Part shown: piece by piece, positions 8,351-16,773 of the stretch
Position numbering within the stretch: the first letter of the stretch is position 1
How the letters are laid out: each line of letters opens with the position of its first letter
Assembly: GCF_014192225.1 (NCBI RefSeq)
Contig: NZ_JACHXS010000001.1
Location: 212,440 to 276,439, forward strand
Direction: 5' to 3'
DNA from: Pseudoduganella umbonata
Lineage (GTDB): Bacteria > Pseudomonadota > Gammaproteobacteria > Burkholderiales > Burkholderiaceae_D
Length of the DNA stretch: 64,000 nucleotides
Notes under the pieces: model-generated
Database searches by the model: none
Seen by the model: the letters and a program-made list of their open reading frames with translations, nothing else
What the model was told of the DNA's origin: nothing
Translations under genes and position numbers: made by a program

Positions 8351-8974
8351 ATGGCCGAACCACAAATCATCCTCGTCACCGGGGCCACCGGCCGTATCGG
8401 CGCGGCCACGGCGCGCACCCTGGCCGCGCAGGGCCACCACGTGGTGCTGGGCGCGCGGCGCATCGAGCGGCTGGTACTGCTGGCCGCCGAGATCCGCGCC
8501 GCCGGCGGCAGCGTCGAATGCCACGTGCTCGACGTCACCGATCCCGACGATGCGCAGACCTTCGTGCTGGGTGCATTCCACCGGCATGGCCGCATCGACG
8601 CGCTGGTCAATGCCGCCGGCGTGGCGGCGCCGTCGCGGCTCGACGCGCTGAAACTGCTGGAGTGGGACCGCATGCTCGACGTCAACGTGCGCGGCGCGCT
8701 GTACGCGATCGCGGCCGTGCTGCCGCTGATGCAGCGGGCCGGCGCCGGCCACGTCGTCGCCCTGGCATCGGGCGCCGGCATCGGCCCGGCGCATGCGGTG
8801 CAGGGCGCGTCGGCGCGGGCGCTGCAGGCGATCGCGGAAGCCTTGCGGCAGGAAGAGCCGGACATCGCTGTCTCCGTCATCGCGCCGGACCTGCCGGGCG
8901 GCGCCCAGGCCGTGGCCGAGGCCATCGGCGCGGCGCTGGCGCATGACGTCCATGACGCGCACGCCTGCGCGTGA
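8351..8974 (+). CDS. Short SDR-fold protein lacking the catalytic Tyr and Lys
   Basis: A 207-residue Rossmann protein. The cofactor motif 'TGATGRIG' and the 'NAAG' motif are intact, and Ser is present in 'ALASGAG'. Aligned with ordinary SDRs, the YxxxK catalytic pair falls in 'AVQGASARALQ', where Tyr is Gln and Lys is Ala. The protein is also about 40 residues shorter than usual at the C-terminus. It probably binds NAD(P) but is unlikely to be a normal oxidoreductase. The start ATG follows 'GAAGGAGGGCAC'. Its last nine residues and its stop codon are encoded by the first unit of a 28-bp tandem array. Confidence 0.8.
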   Translation: MAEPQIILVTGATGRIGAATARTLAAQGHHVVLGARRIERLVLLAAEIRAAGGSVECHVLDVTDPDDAQTFVLGAFHRHGRIDALVNAAGVAAPSRLDALKLLEWDRMLDVNVRGALYAIAAVLPLMQRAGAGHVVALASGAGIGPAHAVQGASARALQAIAEALRQEEPDIAVSVIAPDLPGGAQAVAEAIGAALAHDVHDAHACA

Positions 8975-9056
8975 CGCATACGACACGCACGCCTGCGCAC
9001 GATGCATACGACACGCATGCCTGTGCGGGATGCATACGACGCACACGCCTGCGCGT
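8945..9056. repeat. Four tandem copies of a 28-bp repeat
   Basis: Units 8945-8972, 8973-9000, 9001-9028 and 9029-9056 are exactly 28 bases each and share the core 'gaygcatacgacrcrcacgc' followed by 'ctgcgc'. There are no spacers, so it is not CRISPR. The array starts inside the SDR gene, supplies its stop codon and fills the gap up to the convergent MFS gene (ends 9071). Confidence 0.9.
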
Positions 9057-9070
9057 GACGGAGGGCTTCG

Positions 9071-10333
9071 CTACAGCGTGTGGTGATGGTCCCGGAACCA
9101 GCGCCGCGCCACCAGGATCGCCGCCGCCTGCATCGCCGCGCTGACGAAGAAGGTGACGCCGATGCGCCAGTCCGACGGCGGCAAATGGCTCACCTTGGCC
9201 AGCAGGAAGCCGCCGATCAGCGGCATGATGACGATGCCGACGCTGTTGATCGCGTGCAGCGATCCCATCAGCTCGCCCTGTTCGGTGGCCGGCGTGGCCT
9301 TCGAGATGATGCCCTGCAGTGCCGGTCCGGCAGCGAAGGCCAGCAGGTTGCACAGTATCAGCACGTACATCATCCAGCCCTGCGTGGCCAGGCCATACAG
9401 CAGGTAGGTCAGGGCGCCCGAGCAGAGCCCCAGCAGCGACAGCCGCACTTCGCCCAGGCGCTTCATGAACACGCCGAGCAGGCCGGCCTGCACGATCACC
9501 GAAGCGACACCCACGCAGAACAGGGCGATGCCGTTCTGCGTGGTCGACCAGCCGAAGCGGAAGGTGGTGTACAGCACCCACGTCGTGTGCAGCATGGTCT
9601 GCGCCAGCGCCACCAGCGCGAACACGACCACCAGGCCGCGCGTGGCGCGGCGTTGCCACAGCTTGATCAGGCCGCCCAGCGGATTGAGCTTGTGCAGCGG
9701 GAAGGCCCCGCGCCGTTCCGGCGGCAGCGATTCGGGCAGGAAGAACCAGCCATAGATGAAATTGGCCGCCGACATGCCGGCCGCCACGTAGAACGGCAGG
9801 TGCAGGTCGATGCCGCCCAGCACGCCGCCCAGCATCGGCCCGGCGATGAAACCCATGCCGAACGCGGCGCCGATCTTGCCGAAGCTCTTCGCACGATTGT
9901 CCGGCGTCGATATGTCCGATGCATATGCCGACGCCACCGACATGCTGGCCGCCGACATGCCGCCGATCACGCGCCCGACCAGCAGCCACGCCAGGCTGGG
10001 GGCGAACGCGGTAACGAGGAAGTTCAGCGACATGCCCACCATCGAATACAGCAGCACGGGGCGGCGCCCGACCTTGTCGCTGAATGCGCCCAGCATCGGC
10101 ATGAAGACGAACTGCATCAGCCCGAACGTGGCGCCCAGCACGCCGTACCACAGCGACTGTTCCTCGCGCGCGCCGACGAATTCGCCCACCAGCACCGGCA
10201 GCACGGGAATGATCAGGCCCACGCCCAGCATGTCGATGAACACGCACAGCAGGGCAAAATTCAGGTTGACGGGCGCCGCCGGATTGGCCGGCGTGGCCGG
10301 CGTGGCAGCGCCGGTCGCGGCCTCGTCCTTCAT
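9071..10333 (-). CDS. MFS transporter, TetA-like drug:proton antiporter type
   Basis: A 420-residue, 12-TM major facilitator. Motif A is 'GAFSDKVGRRPVLL' in the loop between TM2 and TM3, with the degenerate second copy 'FMKRLGEVRLSLLG'. The N-terminal 'DMLGVGLIIPVLP' is typical of the TCR/Tet family. Substrates are unknown; the family exports drugs or metabolites. The start ATG at 10333 overlaps the DUF3857 stop by 4 bp (ATGA), so translation is likely coupled. It is the last gene of a three-gene minus-strand operon with the HD and DUF3857 genes. Confidence 0.88.
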   Translation of the reverse strand: MKDEAATGAATPATPANPAAPVNLNFALLCVFIDMLGVGLIIPVLPVLVGEFVGAREEQSLWYGVLGATFGLMQFVFMPMLGAFSDKVGRRPVLLYSMVGMSLNFLVTAFAPSLAWLLVGRVIGGMSAASMSVASAYASDISTPDNRAKSFGKIGAAFGMGFIAGPMLGGVLGGIDLHLPFYVAAGMSAANFIYGWFFLPESLPPERRGAFPLHKLNPLGGLIKLWQRRATRGLVVVFALVALAQTMLHTTWVLYTTFRFGWSTTQNGIALFCVGVASVIVQAGLLGVFMKRLGEVRLSLLGLCSGALTYLLYGLATQGWMMYVLILCNLLAFAAGPALQGIISKATPATEQGELMGSLHAINSVGIVIMPLIGGFLLAKVSHLPPSDWRIGVTFFVSAAMQAAAILVARRWFRDHHHTL

Positions 10334-12288
10334 GGCTGCGCCGCGGCGGCCGCCACGTCGGTATCGTTCAGCACGAACACCAGCCGGCCATGCATCGCGC
10401 GGCTGATGCGGTTCATCGCCGGGCGCAGCGCCTGGTATTCCTGCGGCGTGCACCAGCCGCGCGGGTTGCCGGCCACCACGCGCCGGGCCAGGTGGTAGCG
10501 CATGCCGTCGCGCGAATAGGTGGCCTGGTAATCCAGGCCGTCCTGGCTGATCGACAGGTTCTTCGGCACGTACAGCACCTGCATCGCGGCGGGCAGTTCG
10601 ATCGTCATGCTGTCCTCCACCGCGAACGGTTCGCAGCGGGCATCGTAGCGGCGTTCGCGGTCGGCGAAACGGCCGGCGAAACCGGCCAGCGGTACCGGCC
10701 CGTTCATCCCCGGCAGGAACGACAGCACGCCGGCCTCCGGCTGGCTGACATAGTTGCGGATCCGTTCGGTGTAGCGCACGCCCAGCATGTCCGGCTCCGA
10801 TCCCGACTTCGGCTGCGGCAGCGGTTCCACGCTGCCGTCGCCTTCGTAGCCGTTCGATGCCATCGTGCGCCGCACCCAGTCGGCCGTGCCGGCGGCGCCC
10901 ACGCTGTCGATGAACTGGCGCACCGCCACCGCATTGCGGCCATGGCCGATGATGTCGGTCGTGCGTTCAGCCGAACCGTCCAGCGCAACCTTCAGCGTGA
11001 CCTTGCGCTCGACACGGTAGCTGGCGGGATCGGGCAGCGGCGTGCTGCGCAGCGCCGGGGCCAGCCGCGTGGCCAGCGCGGGCTTGCCCGCATCGTTGTC
11101 CGGCAGCAGCCCGAACGGCATCGCATCGTCGGTGGAATCGAGGAAGACATCCAGCGCGGGCAGGTAGCTGATCGCGTGGTCGAACCACATCACGGGAATC
11201 TCGGGCAGCGTGAAGTTCTCCGCGTCGGCGCGCAGCAGCACGGGCGATGCGGCGATGCCGCGCGCGGCCAGCAGTGCTTCGAGCAGCGCCACGTGATCCT
11301 TGCAATCGCCGTAGCGGCGCTGCAGCACGGTGCCGGCATCGTTGGGTACCCAGCCGCCGTCGCCGACATAGCTGGCCACGTAGCGCACGTTGGCACGCAC
11401 CCAGTCGTACAGCAGGCGCGCCTGCTCGCGCTGGTCCTTGGCGCGGCCCGCCACGTCGTCGGCCAGCGCGCGGATGGCCGGCGTGACGGCCGCCTTCGGC
11501 GCGGCACCCCGCTCGTAGGCGTCGGCGATCGACTGCCAGTCCTTGAAGGTGGACAGCATCAGGTGCGGCGTGCGGCGCCAGCCGTTGGCGGCGTTCGGCT
11601 CGGGCGTGCCGGTGTCCGTGCTGCGGTAGCGCCAGCGCAGCACGCCGTCCGCGCCATCGATGGCTTCGGGCTGCTGCGCCAGGCCGTACTGGGCGATCTT
11701 CAATGGCAGCGCCCGTGCATAGCGCACGGTGACTTCGCTGTCGTCGCGGATCACGTCGTTTTGCAGGAACATCACATGCGACATGCCGCCCGGCAGTTCG
11801 GGCACCTTCTGCACGAGGCGGTAGCGCAGGCGGATCGCGTCGCCCGCGGCCAGTTGCGGGAACGTCACCTGCAGCAGCTTTTTCTCCGGGAACGACACGC
11901 CGCCCAGGATGCCGTCCTGCACCTGGATCGCCGCCGCGTCGACCGGAATCGGCGCGCCGCTGGCGGGTATCGTTTCCGCGGCCAGCAGTTCGAGCGTCTG
12001 CCGCCGCGAGTCCCAGTTCACGTATTGCTGGCCGAGCGAGCCGGCGCCCGTGGCATCCACGGCTCGCCACGTGTAGTCGACGGTCTGCTCCATCGTGTGG
12101 TCGGCGCGGATGACGATGTCGGTGCGTTCGCGCAGCGCGCGCACGTGGCCTTCGCCATCGGCCCAGGCGGCCTGGGTGGCCACGCAAAGCAGGGTGGCCG
12201 ACAATGCCCGGGAGACTGTAGCGCGGCGAGCAGCGGCAGGGCGAACGGCGGCCTGGCCGGTTGCGGGGCGGACCGGAGCGGGCTTCAT
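10330..12288 (-). CDS. DUF3857 / transglutaminase-like secreted protein
   Basis: A 652-residue protein with a signal-like N-terminus ('LSATLLCVATQAAWADG'), an N-terminal DUF3857 domain and a transglutaminase-like core. The catalytic triad is visible as Cys in 'RRYGDCKDH', His in 'WFDHAISYL' and Asp in 'FLDSTDD'. Such proteins are found in the periplasm or surface layer of many Gram-negatives; substrates are unknown, and proteolysis or cross-linking are both possible. It starts 4 bp after the HD gene and overlaps the MFS start. Confidence 0.85.
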   Translation of the reverse strand: MKPAPVRPATGQAAVRPAAARRATVSRALSATLLCVATQAAWADGEGHVRALRERTDIVIRADHTMEQTVDYTWRAVDATGAGSLGQQYVNWDSRRQTLELLAAETIPASGAPIPVDAAAIQVQDGILGGVSFPEKKLLQVTFPQLAAGDAIRLRYRLVQKVPELPGGMSHVMFLQNDVIRDDSEVTVRYARALPLKIAQYGLAQQPEAIDGADGVLRWRYRSTDTGTPEPNAANGWRRTPHLMLSTFKDWQSIADAYERGAAPKAAVTPAIRALADDVAGRAKDQREQARLLYDWVRANVRYVASYVGDGGWVPNDAGTVLQRRYGDCKDHVALLEALLAARGIAASPVLLRADAENFTLPEIPVMWFDHAISYLPALDVFLDSTDDAMPFGLLPDNDAGKPALATRLAPALRSTPLPDPASYRVERKVTLKVALDGSAERTTDIIGHGRNAVAVRQFIDSVGAAGTADWVRRTMASNGYEGDGSVEPLPQPKSGSEPDMLGVRYTERIRNYVSQPEAGVLSFLPGMNGPVPLAGFAGRFADRERRYDARCEPFAVEDSMTIELPAAMQVLYVPKNLSISQDGLDYQATYSRDGMRYHLARRVVAGNPRGWCTPQEYQALRPAMNRISRAMHGRLVFVLNDTDVAAAAAQP

Positions 12289-12292
12289 CGCG

Positions 12293-12952
12293 TCAGGCCG
12301 GGGCGGACCATTCGGCCACGAACTGGTCGCGGAACGCCGTCAGCGCGCGCATCCGCTCATCGCCGAGGCGCCGGCCGGCGGCCGTCTGCATCGTGCCCGG
12401 CAGCGTGGCCAGCTTGACGGCGATATGGTCGAGCGAATACGCCTTGTCGTCGAGCGCGCGGTGCAGGCCTGCCGGGTCGGTGCCGTGCGCCAGTCCGGAA
12501 CCCATGCGGCCCGCCGTATAGAACATGCGGGCCAGCCCGACGGCGCCCAGCGCGTCCAGCCGGTCGGCATCCTGGACGATCTTCGCTTCGATCGTGGCCG
12601 GCGCCAGGCCGGCGGAAAAACTGTGCGTCTCGATCGCGTGCGCCACGCCGGGCAGCAGGTCCGCGGGGAATTCCGTCGCTGCCAGCAGGCGCACCGCCTC
12701 CCGCGCGGCCTGGCGGGAAGCCAGGTGCCGCTCCGGATGGTTCTTCGGCAGGTTGACGATATCGTGCAGATAGCATGCGGCGAGCACCACGAGCGCATCG
12801 GCCTCGGGGTGATCGGGCAACAGCAGGGTGGCATTGCGCCAGACGCGGTGCAGGTGATTGGTGTCGTGGGCGCCATCGTCTCCGGGAATGGCGGCCGCGA
12901 TCGCGGCCAGCTTCGGATGCCAGCTGGCCAGCGGCGAAATCGTTGTTGTCAT
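12293..12952 (-). CDS. HD-domain phosphohydrolase
   Basis: A 219-residue cytoplasmic protein with the metal-binding H...HD...D pattern: 'HDTNHLHRVWRN', 'CYLHDIVN' and 'IVQDADRLDALG'. It resembles the YedJ/HDIG-like nucleotidase or phosphodiesterase group; the substrate is unknown. The ATG at 12952 gives the family length; an upstream in-frame ATG at 13045 would add a non-conserved, low-quality tail. No good Shine-Dalgarno is visible. First gene of the HD / DUF3857 / MFS operon. Confidence 0.82.
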   Translation of the reverse strand: MTTTISPLASWHPKLAAIAAAIPGDDGAHDTNHLHRVWRNATLLLPDHPEADALVVLAACYLHDIVNLPKNHPERHLASRQAAREAVRLLAATEFPADLLPGVAHAIETHSFSAGLAPATIEAKIVQDADRLDALGAVGLARMFYTAGRMGSGLAHGTDPAGLHRALDDKAYSLDHIAVKLATLPGTMQTAAGRRLGDERMRALTAFRDQFVAEWSAPA

Positions 12953-13122
12953 GTTCAGGTCAATGCGGCGGTCGTTGCATTGTGCCACGAATGAAACGCT
13001 TTTGCTGTAATTTGGGCAATTTTGTGCCCTGCTGAGCGTTGCCACATGGAATTTTTAATGCGTTAGAACTTGGCGTGCGGTAACATTCCGCATCTTTTGC
13101 ATCGCACTCCACAGGACCGACA

Positions 13123-13599
13123 ATGACCGATACCGCCAGCAGCACCACCCCGGCCGAATACCTCGCCTTTACCCTGGGCAAGGAAGAATATGGCATCGAC
13201 ATCCAGAAAGTCAGCGAGATCCGCAATTACGAAGCGCCGACACGGATCGCCAGCGCACCGGAATTCGTCAAGGGCGTGATCAACCTGCGCGGCATCATCG
13301 TGCCGATCGTCGACATGCGCATCCGCTTTTCGCTCGGCACGCCGGAATACGGACCGTTCACCGTCGTCATCATCCTGAACATCGGCAACCGCGTGGTAGG
13401 CATGGTGGTCGATGCCGTCTCCGACGTGACCACGCTGTCGCCGGAACAGATCAAGCCGGCGCCGGACCTGGGCTCTTCGCTGAATACCGAACACATCGTC
13501 GGCCTCGGCACGGTCGACGAACGCATGCTGATCCTCGTCGACATCGACCGCATGATGTCGAGCGAAGACATGGGTCTCATCGAACGCATCGCCGCCTGA
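13123..13599 (+). CDS. cheW: Chemotaxis coupling protein CheW
   Basis: A 158-residue CheW-domain protein that links chemoreceptors to the CheA kinase. Recognisable segments are '[18 protein letters not shown]', '[17 protein letters not shown]', '[10 protein letters not shown]' and '[17 protein letters not shown]'. The start follows 'ACAGGACCGACA'. A methyl-accepting receptor gene begins 11 bp downstream, so the two form an operon. No cheA is in the window, so this pair must feed a kinase coded elsewhere. Confidence 0.95.
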   Translation: MTDTASSTTPAEYLAFTLGKEEYGIDIQKVSEIRNYEAPTRIASAPEFVKGVINLRGIIVPIVDMRIRFSLGTPEYGPFTVVIILNIGNRVVGMVVDAVSDVTTLSPEQIKPAPDLGSSLNTEHIVGLGTVDERMLILVDIDRMMSSEDMGLIERIAA

Positions 13600-13610
13600 C
13601 CGGCCCGGCC

Positions 13611-15302
13611 ATGAACATCCTGCGCAACCTTCCCATCGGCAAACGGCTCGGCCTGGGCTTTGCCGTCACGATCGCGCTGGCGATCGTGATTGCCGCCATC
13701 GCGCTGTGGCGGCTCAACGACGTGGCCCAGGCCACGCACGCGATGATGGCTTCGCCGCTGGCGAAGGAGCGCATGATCAGCGACTGGTACAGCCAGATCG
13801 ACAGCGCCGTCCGCCGCACGACGGCGATCGCGAAGTCGTCGGACACGTCGCTGGCAGCCTATTTCGCCGACGAGAGCAAGCGTTCGTCGGCATCGTCGGC
13901 GGCGCTGCAGAAGGACATCGAGGCGCTGCTGGCGGCGGACGAGGAGAAGACGCTGTTCGCCAGGATCATGGAGCAGCGCAAGGTCTACCTGGGCTCGCGC
14001 GACGAGGTGGCGAAGCTGAAGGCGGCCGGCCAGCTGGACGAGGCGGCACGCATCTTCGAGACCGTGTTCGTGCCGGGCGCCGCGAAATACCAGGACATGG
14101 TGAAGGAGCTGCTGAAGCTGGAACGGGTCCGCATCGACGAGACGGCCGCCGAGATCGGCAGCATCAATGAACGCAGCCGCACGATCGTCATCGCGCTGGC
14201 GCTGGCCGCGCTGATCTTCGGCTCGGCCAGTGCCTGGTGGCTGACGGTCGGCATCACGCGCCCGCTGCGCCAGGCCGTGGATGCGGCGACCCGGGTGGCT
14301 TCGGGCGACCTGACGGGCCGCATCGAAGCGTCCGGCACCGATGAAACGGGCACGCTGCTGCGCGCGCTGGGCGACATGAACCAGGCGCTGCTGAACATCG
14401 TCACCGAGGTGCGCAGCGGCACCGAGAACATCAAGGTGGCCTCCACCGAGATCGCGGCGGGCAACCACGACCTGTCGGCCCGCACCGAGCAGCAGGCCGG
14501 CGCGCTGGAGGAAACCGCGTCGTCGATGGAAGAACTGACGTCGACCGTACGCACCAATGCCGACAACGCGCGCCAGGCCAACCAGATGGCGGCCGCGGCG
14601 GCCGGTGCCGCGGCGAAGGGCGGCGACGTGGTGCAGCAGGTGGTCGGGCGGATGAATTCGATCGATGCGTCGTCGAAGAAGATCGTCGACATCATCGGCA
14701 CGATCGACGGCATCGCCTTCCAGACCAATATCCTGGCGCTGAACGCGGCCGTCGAGGCGGCGCGCGCGGGCGAACAGGGGCGCGGCTTTGCCGTGGTGGC
14801 CGGCGAGGTGCGCAACCTGGCGCAGCGCAGCGCCGCCGCGGCGCGCGAGATCAAGGAACTGATCGGCGCATCGGTGGCCGAAGTGGCGGAGGGCAGCCGC
14901 CTCGTCACGCAGGCCGGCAGCACGATGGACGAGATCACGGCCAGCGTACGGCGCGTGTCCGACGTGATCGGCGAAATCACCGCCGCCAGCGTTGAACAGA
15001 GTGCCGGCATCGAGGAAGTGAACGGCGCGATCGTGCAGATGGACGCGGTGACGCAGCAGAACGCCGCGCTGGTCGAGCAATCCGCCGCCGCCGCCGAATC
15101 GATGCAGCACCAGGCCAGTGCGCTGGCCGATGTGGTCAGCGTGTTCCGCACCGGCGCCGCGCCGGCGCCGCTCATGGCCGTGAAAGCGGTCGCCGTGCCG
15201 TCGAAAGCGCCGGCACGCGCGCCTGTGGCGGCAAAGCCGGCGCTGGCGATCCGTAAGCCGGTTGCAGCCAAGCCGGCCGAGTCGGACTGGGAAGAGTTTT
15301 AA
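13611..15302 (+). CDS. Methyl-accepting chemotaxis protein
   Basis: A 563-residue receptor. TM1 covers about residues 12-32, a four-helix-bundle-like periplasmic domain follows, TM2 ('[17 protein letters not shown]') is near residues 190-210, then a HAMP domain ('[19 protein letters not shown]') and the signalling domain with the hairpin '[19 protein letters not shown]'. The last five residues are DWEEF, a match to the xWxxF pentapeptide that tethers CheR and CheB. The ligand is unknown. Co-transcribed with cheW. Confidence 0.95.
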   Translation: MNILRNLPIGKRLGLGFAVTIALAIVIAAIALWRLNDVAQATHAMMASPLAKERMISDWYSQIDSAVRRTTAIAKSSDTSLAAYFADESKRSSASSAALQKDIEALLAADEEKTLFARIMEQRKVYLGSRDEVAKLKAAGQLDEAARIFETVFVPGAAKYQDMVKELLKLERVRIDETAAEIGSINERSRTIVIALALAALIFGSASAWWLTVGITRPLRQAVDAATRVASGDLTGRIEASGTDETGTLLRALGDMNQALLNIVTEVRSGTENIKVASTEIAAGNHDLSARTEQQAGALEETASSMEELTSTVRTNADNARQANQMAAAAAGAAAKGGDVVQQVVGRMNSIDASSKKIVDIIGTIDGIAFQTNILALNAAVEAARAGEQGRGFAVVAGEVRNLAQRSAAAAREIKELIGASVAEVAEGSRLVTQAGSTMDEITASVRRVSDVIGEITAASVEQSAGIEEVNGAIVQMDAVTQQNAALVEQSAAAAESMQHQASALADVVSVFRTGAAPAPLMAVKAVAVPSKAPARAPVAAKPALAIRKPVAAKPAESDWEEF

Positions 15303-15350
15303 ATAAGGCTGCGTAGTAAAGCTGCTCGGAAGCCTTGGCAGTAAAGCTGC

Positions 15351-15833
15351 TCAGCCGCCGATGGCGCGCTGCGACAGCGCGTCGGCGGCGCCGTTGCGGT
15401 GCCGCGGCAGCCAGCGCAGCGCCACCCGGTCCAGCCGAGCCATCAGCGCCACGGCGCGGACGCGGTGTTCTTCCAGTCCCTTCGCACCCGGCACGCCGGT
15501 CATCAGCACATCCTGCACCACCACCTGGCTGTCGCCATAGGCGGCCAGTTCCCTTGCTCCGGCCTCCAGTGCCGCTTCCAGCAGCGCGACCAGCGCCAGG
15601 TACTCGGCATCGCCGCTGGTGCCTTCGCCGGCACGGCGGCTGATCTCGATCCGTTCGCCGGCGGGCCCCAGCAGCAGCGCGCCGATGCCGAGCCGCCCTG
15701 GATTCGGCGTGGCCGAACCGTCGAACCAGCCGCGCCAGGCCGATGGGGATGGCGGCACCGGCTGGCGCGCCAGCTTTTCGGCGGCGGCGCGGGCCTGGGC
15801 GAGGGCACGGGGAGGGATCGTCAGGACGGTCAT
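15351..15833 (-). CDS. RNase H-like (RNase HI fold) protein
   Basis: A 160-residue protein with a short N-terminal helix and an RNase HI fold. The four carboxylates of the active site can be placed: Asp38 in 'WFDGSATPNPG', Glu77 in 'SGDAEYLAL', Asp101 in 'YGDSQVVV' and Asp151 in 'NGAADALS'. It would cut the RNA strand of RNA-DNA hybrids, but it is not the main rnhA, whose family has a basic handle missing here; such paralogues are common. The gene stands alone, converging on the receptor gene across a 48-bp gap that carries two copies of agtaaagctgctc. Confidence 0.85.
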   Translation of the reverse strand: MTVLTIPPRALAQARAAAEKLARQPVPPSPSAWRGWFDGSATPNPGRLGIGALLLGPAGERIEISRRAGEGTSGDAEYLALVALLEAALEAGARELAAYGDSQVVVQDVLMTGVPGAKGLEEHRVRAVALMARLDRVALRWLPRHRNGAADALSQRAIGG

Positions 15834-15845
15834 CGGAGCGAGGAA

Positions 15846-15879
15846 AAAGCGCCGATTCTACAACGGCGAACGGCGCTTT
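15846..15879 (-). terminator. Distal terminator-like hairpin
   Basis: Minus strand: AAAGCGCCG, a 16-base loop, CGGCGCTTT followed by TT. It lies 6 bp downstream of a stronger hairpin after the YXWGXW gene and in front of the RNase H-like start, forming a tandem pair. Confidence 0.5.
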
Positions 15880-15884
15880 CAAGA

Positions 15885-15912
15885 AAAATGCCATCCGGAC
15901 GGATGGCATTTT
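15885..15912 (-). terminator. Rho-independent terminator after the second YXWGXW gene
   Basis: aaaatgccatcc (15885-15896), loop ggac, ggatggcatttt (15901-15912): a perfect 12-bp stem with T-runs on both strands. It lies 15 bp past the stop of the minus-strand gene at 15927. Confidence 0.8.
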
Positions 15913-15926
15913 CTATTTCGACTTCA

Positions 15927-16550
15927 TCAACGGCGATACGGATTTTCCGGCCGGTGGTCATACCGGTTCGGCACGCCGTCGCCATCGCGGTCGCGGTCAT
16001 GGCGGTTCGGGATACCGTCGCGGTCCTGGTCGCGGCGCGGGCCGTTGCCGTAGTAGGCGTGGCCGCGATCGTGGCCACGGTCGTAATAACCCCGGTCATG
16101 GCCGCGGTCATAGCCTCGATCGTTGCCACGGCCGTAGCGGTTCGGATCGCGGTCGGCCCAGTTCGGCCTGCCGTCGCCATCGCGGTCGCGGTCATAGCGG
16201 TTCTGCACGCCGTCGCGATCCAGGTCGCCGCGCGGACCATGGCGGTTCCAGCGCGCCTGTTCATAACGCCAGCCGCCGCCGTATTCGACCCAGCGGGGCG
16301 GCGCGTAGGCGTAACCGGGGCGCTCGGCCAGCCACTGGCCGCCCGTCCACACGTGGCGGTGCCCATTCCAGTTCCAGTAACCAGGCGCCCACACGTAGCC
16401 GTGGCGCGGCTGCGGCTGCGCTTCCCAGCGCAGCGGGGGCGGCGCCGAGCCGATGACGATATTGACGTCAACCTGGGCCATCGCCTGCGGGGCGAACGCG
16501 GCGGCACCGAGGGCGATGGCGGCTGCTGCGATGAATGAAGTCCTGATCAT
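15927..16550 (-). CDS. Secreted YXWGXW-repeat protein with acidic calcium-binding-like and RGYDRGH repeats
   Basis: A 207-residue paralogue of the protein at 4561-5019. A signal peptide (cleavage near 'PQAMAQVD') is followed by 'SAPPPLRWE', the YXWGXW-type block 'HGYVWAPGYWNWNGHRHVW', then D-rich loops ('DLDRDGVQNRYD', 'DRDGDGRPNWAD', 'DQDRDGIPNRHD', 'DRDGDGVPNRYD') split by a low-complexity insertion of RGYDRGHDRG-like units. Both proteins end in a near-identical tail (RPDNPRRH / RPENPYRR), which suggests a conserved C-terminal function. The start follows 'CGGAGAAATACC'. Role unknown; probably periplasmic or surface-exposed. Confidence 0.8.
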   Translation of the reverse strand: MIRTSFIAAAAIALGAAAFAPQAMAQVDVNIVIGSAPPPLRWEAQPQPRHGYVWAPGYWNWNGHRHVWTGGQWLAERPGYAYAPPRWVEYGGGWRYEQARWNRHGPRGDLDRDGVQNRYDRDRDGDGRPNWADRDPNRYGRGNDRGYDRGHDRGYYDRGHDRGHAYYGNGPRRDQDRDGIPNRHDRDRDGDGVPNRYDHRPENPYRR

Positions 16551-16696
16551 GGTATTTCTCCGAATGGTTTCGACCGGTTGCATCTGTTATCTGCCGGCGG
16601 CGTCACGCGCCCCGTTGAAACCACTATAGCGCGCCCGGTTTCCAGCGCGAAAAGCCATTTCAGATTCTTACAAATGGCCGAAGGTTTGCTACCGCA

Positions 16697-16749
16697 TGTT
16701 TCGGGCATGTATCAAGGGTGTTTCCATCCGGGTGTTTCAGCGATGTTTC
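16697..16749 (+). promoter_or_regulatory. Four copies of TGTTTC upstream of the transpeptidase operon
   Basis: TGTTTC occurs at 16697, 16719, 16733 and 16744, two of them inside ggtgtttc contexts and two inside gatgtttc/catgtttc. They lie 25-75 bp before the start of the first gene of the 16.8-28.7 kb block, where a regulator would bind. No clear -35/-10 pair could be chosen. Confidence 0.3.
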
Positions 16750-16773
16750 CACCTCCCTCCGCTAGCGTGCGGC

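Noticed and set aside
8945..9056. Repeat array considered as CRISPR
   Set aside because: 28-bp units are head to tail with no spacers and no cas gene nearby.
16696..16773. Upstream ATG of the transpeptidase frame
   Set aside because: The extra 26 residues lie in the TGTTTC repeat region, contain several Cys, and lack a ribosome-binding site; ATG 16774 gives a normal basic N-terminus before TM1.
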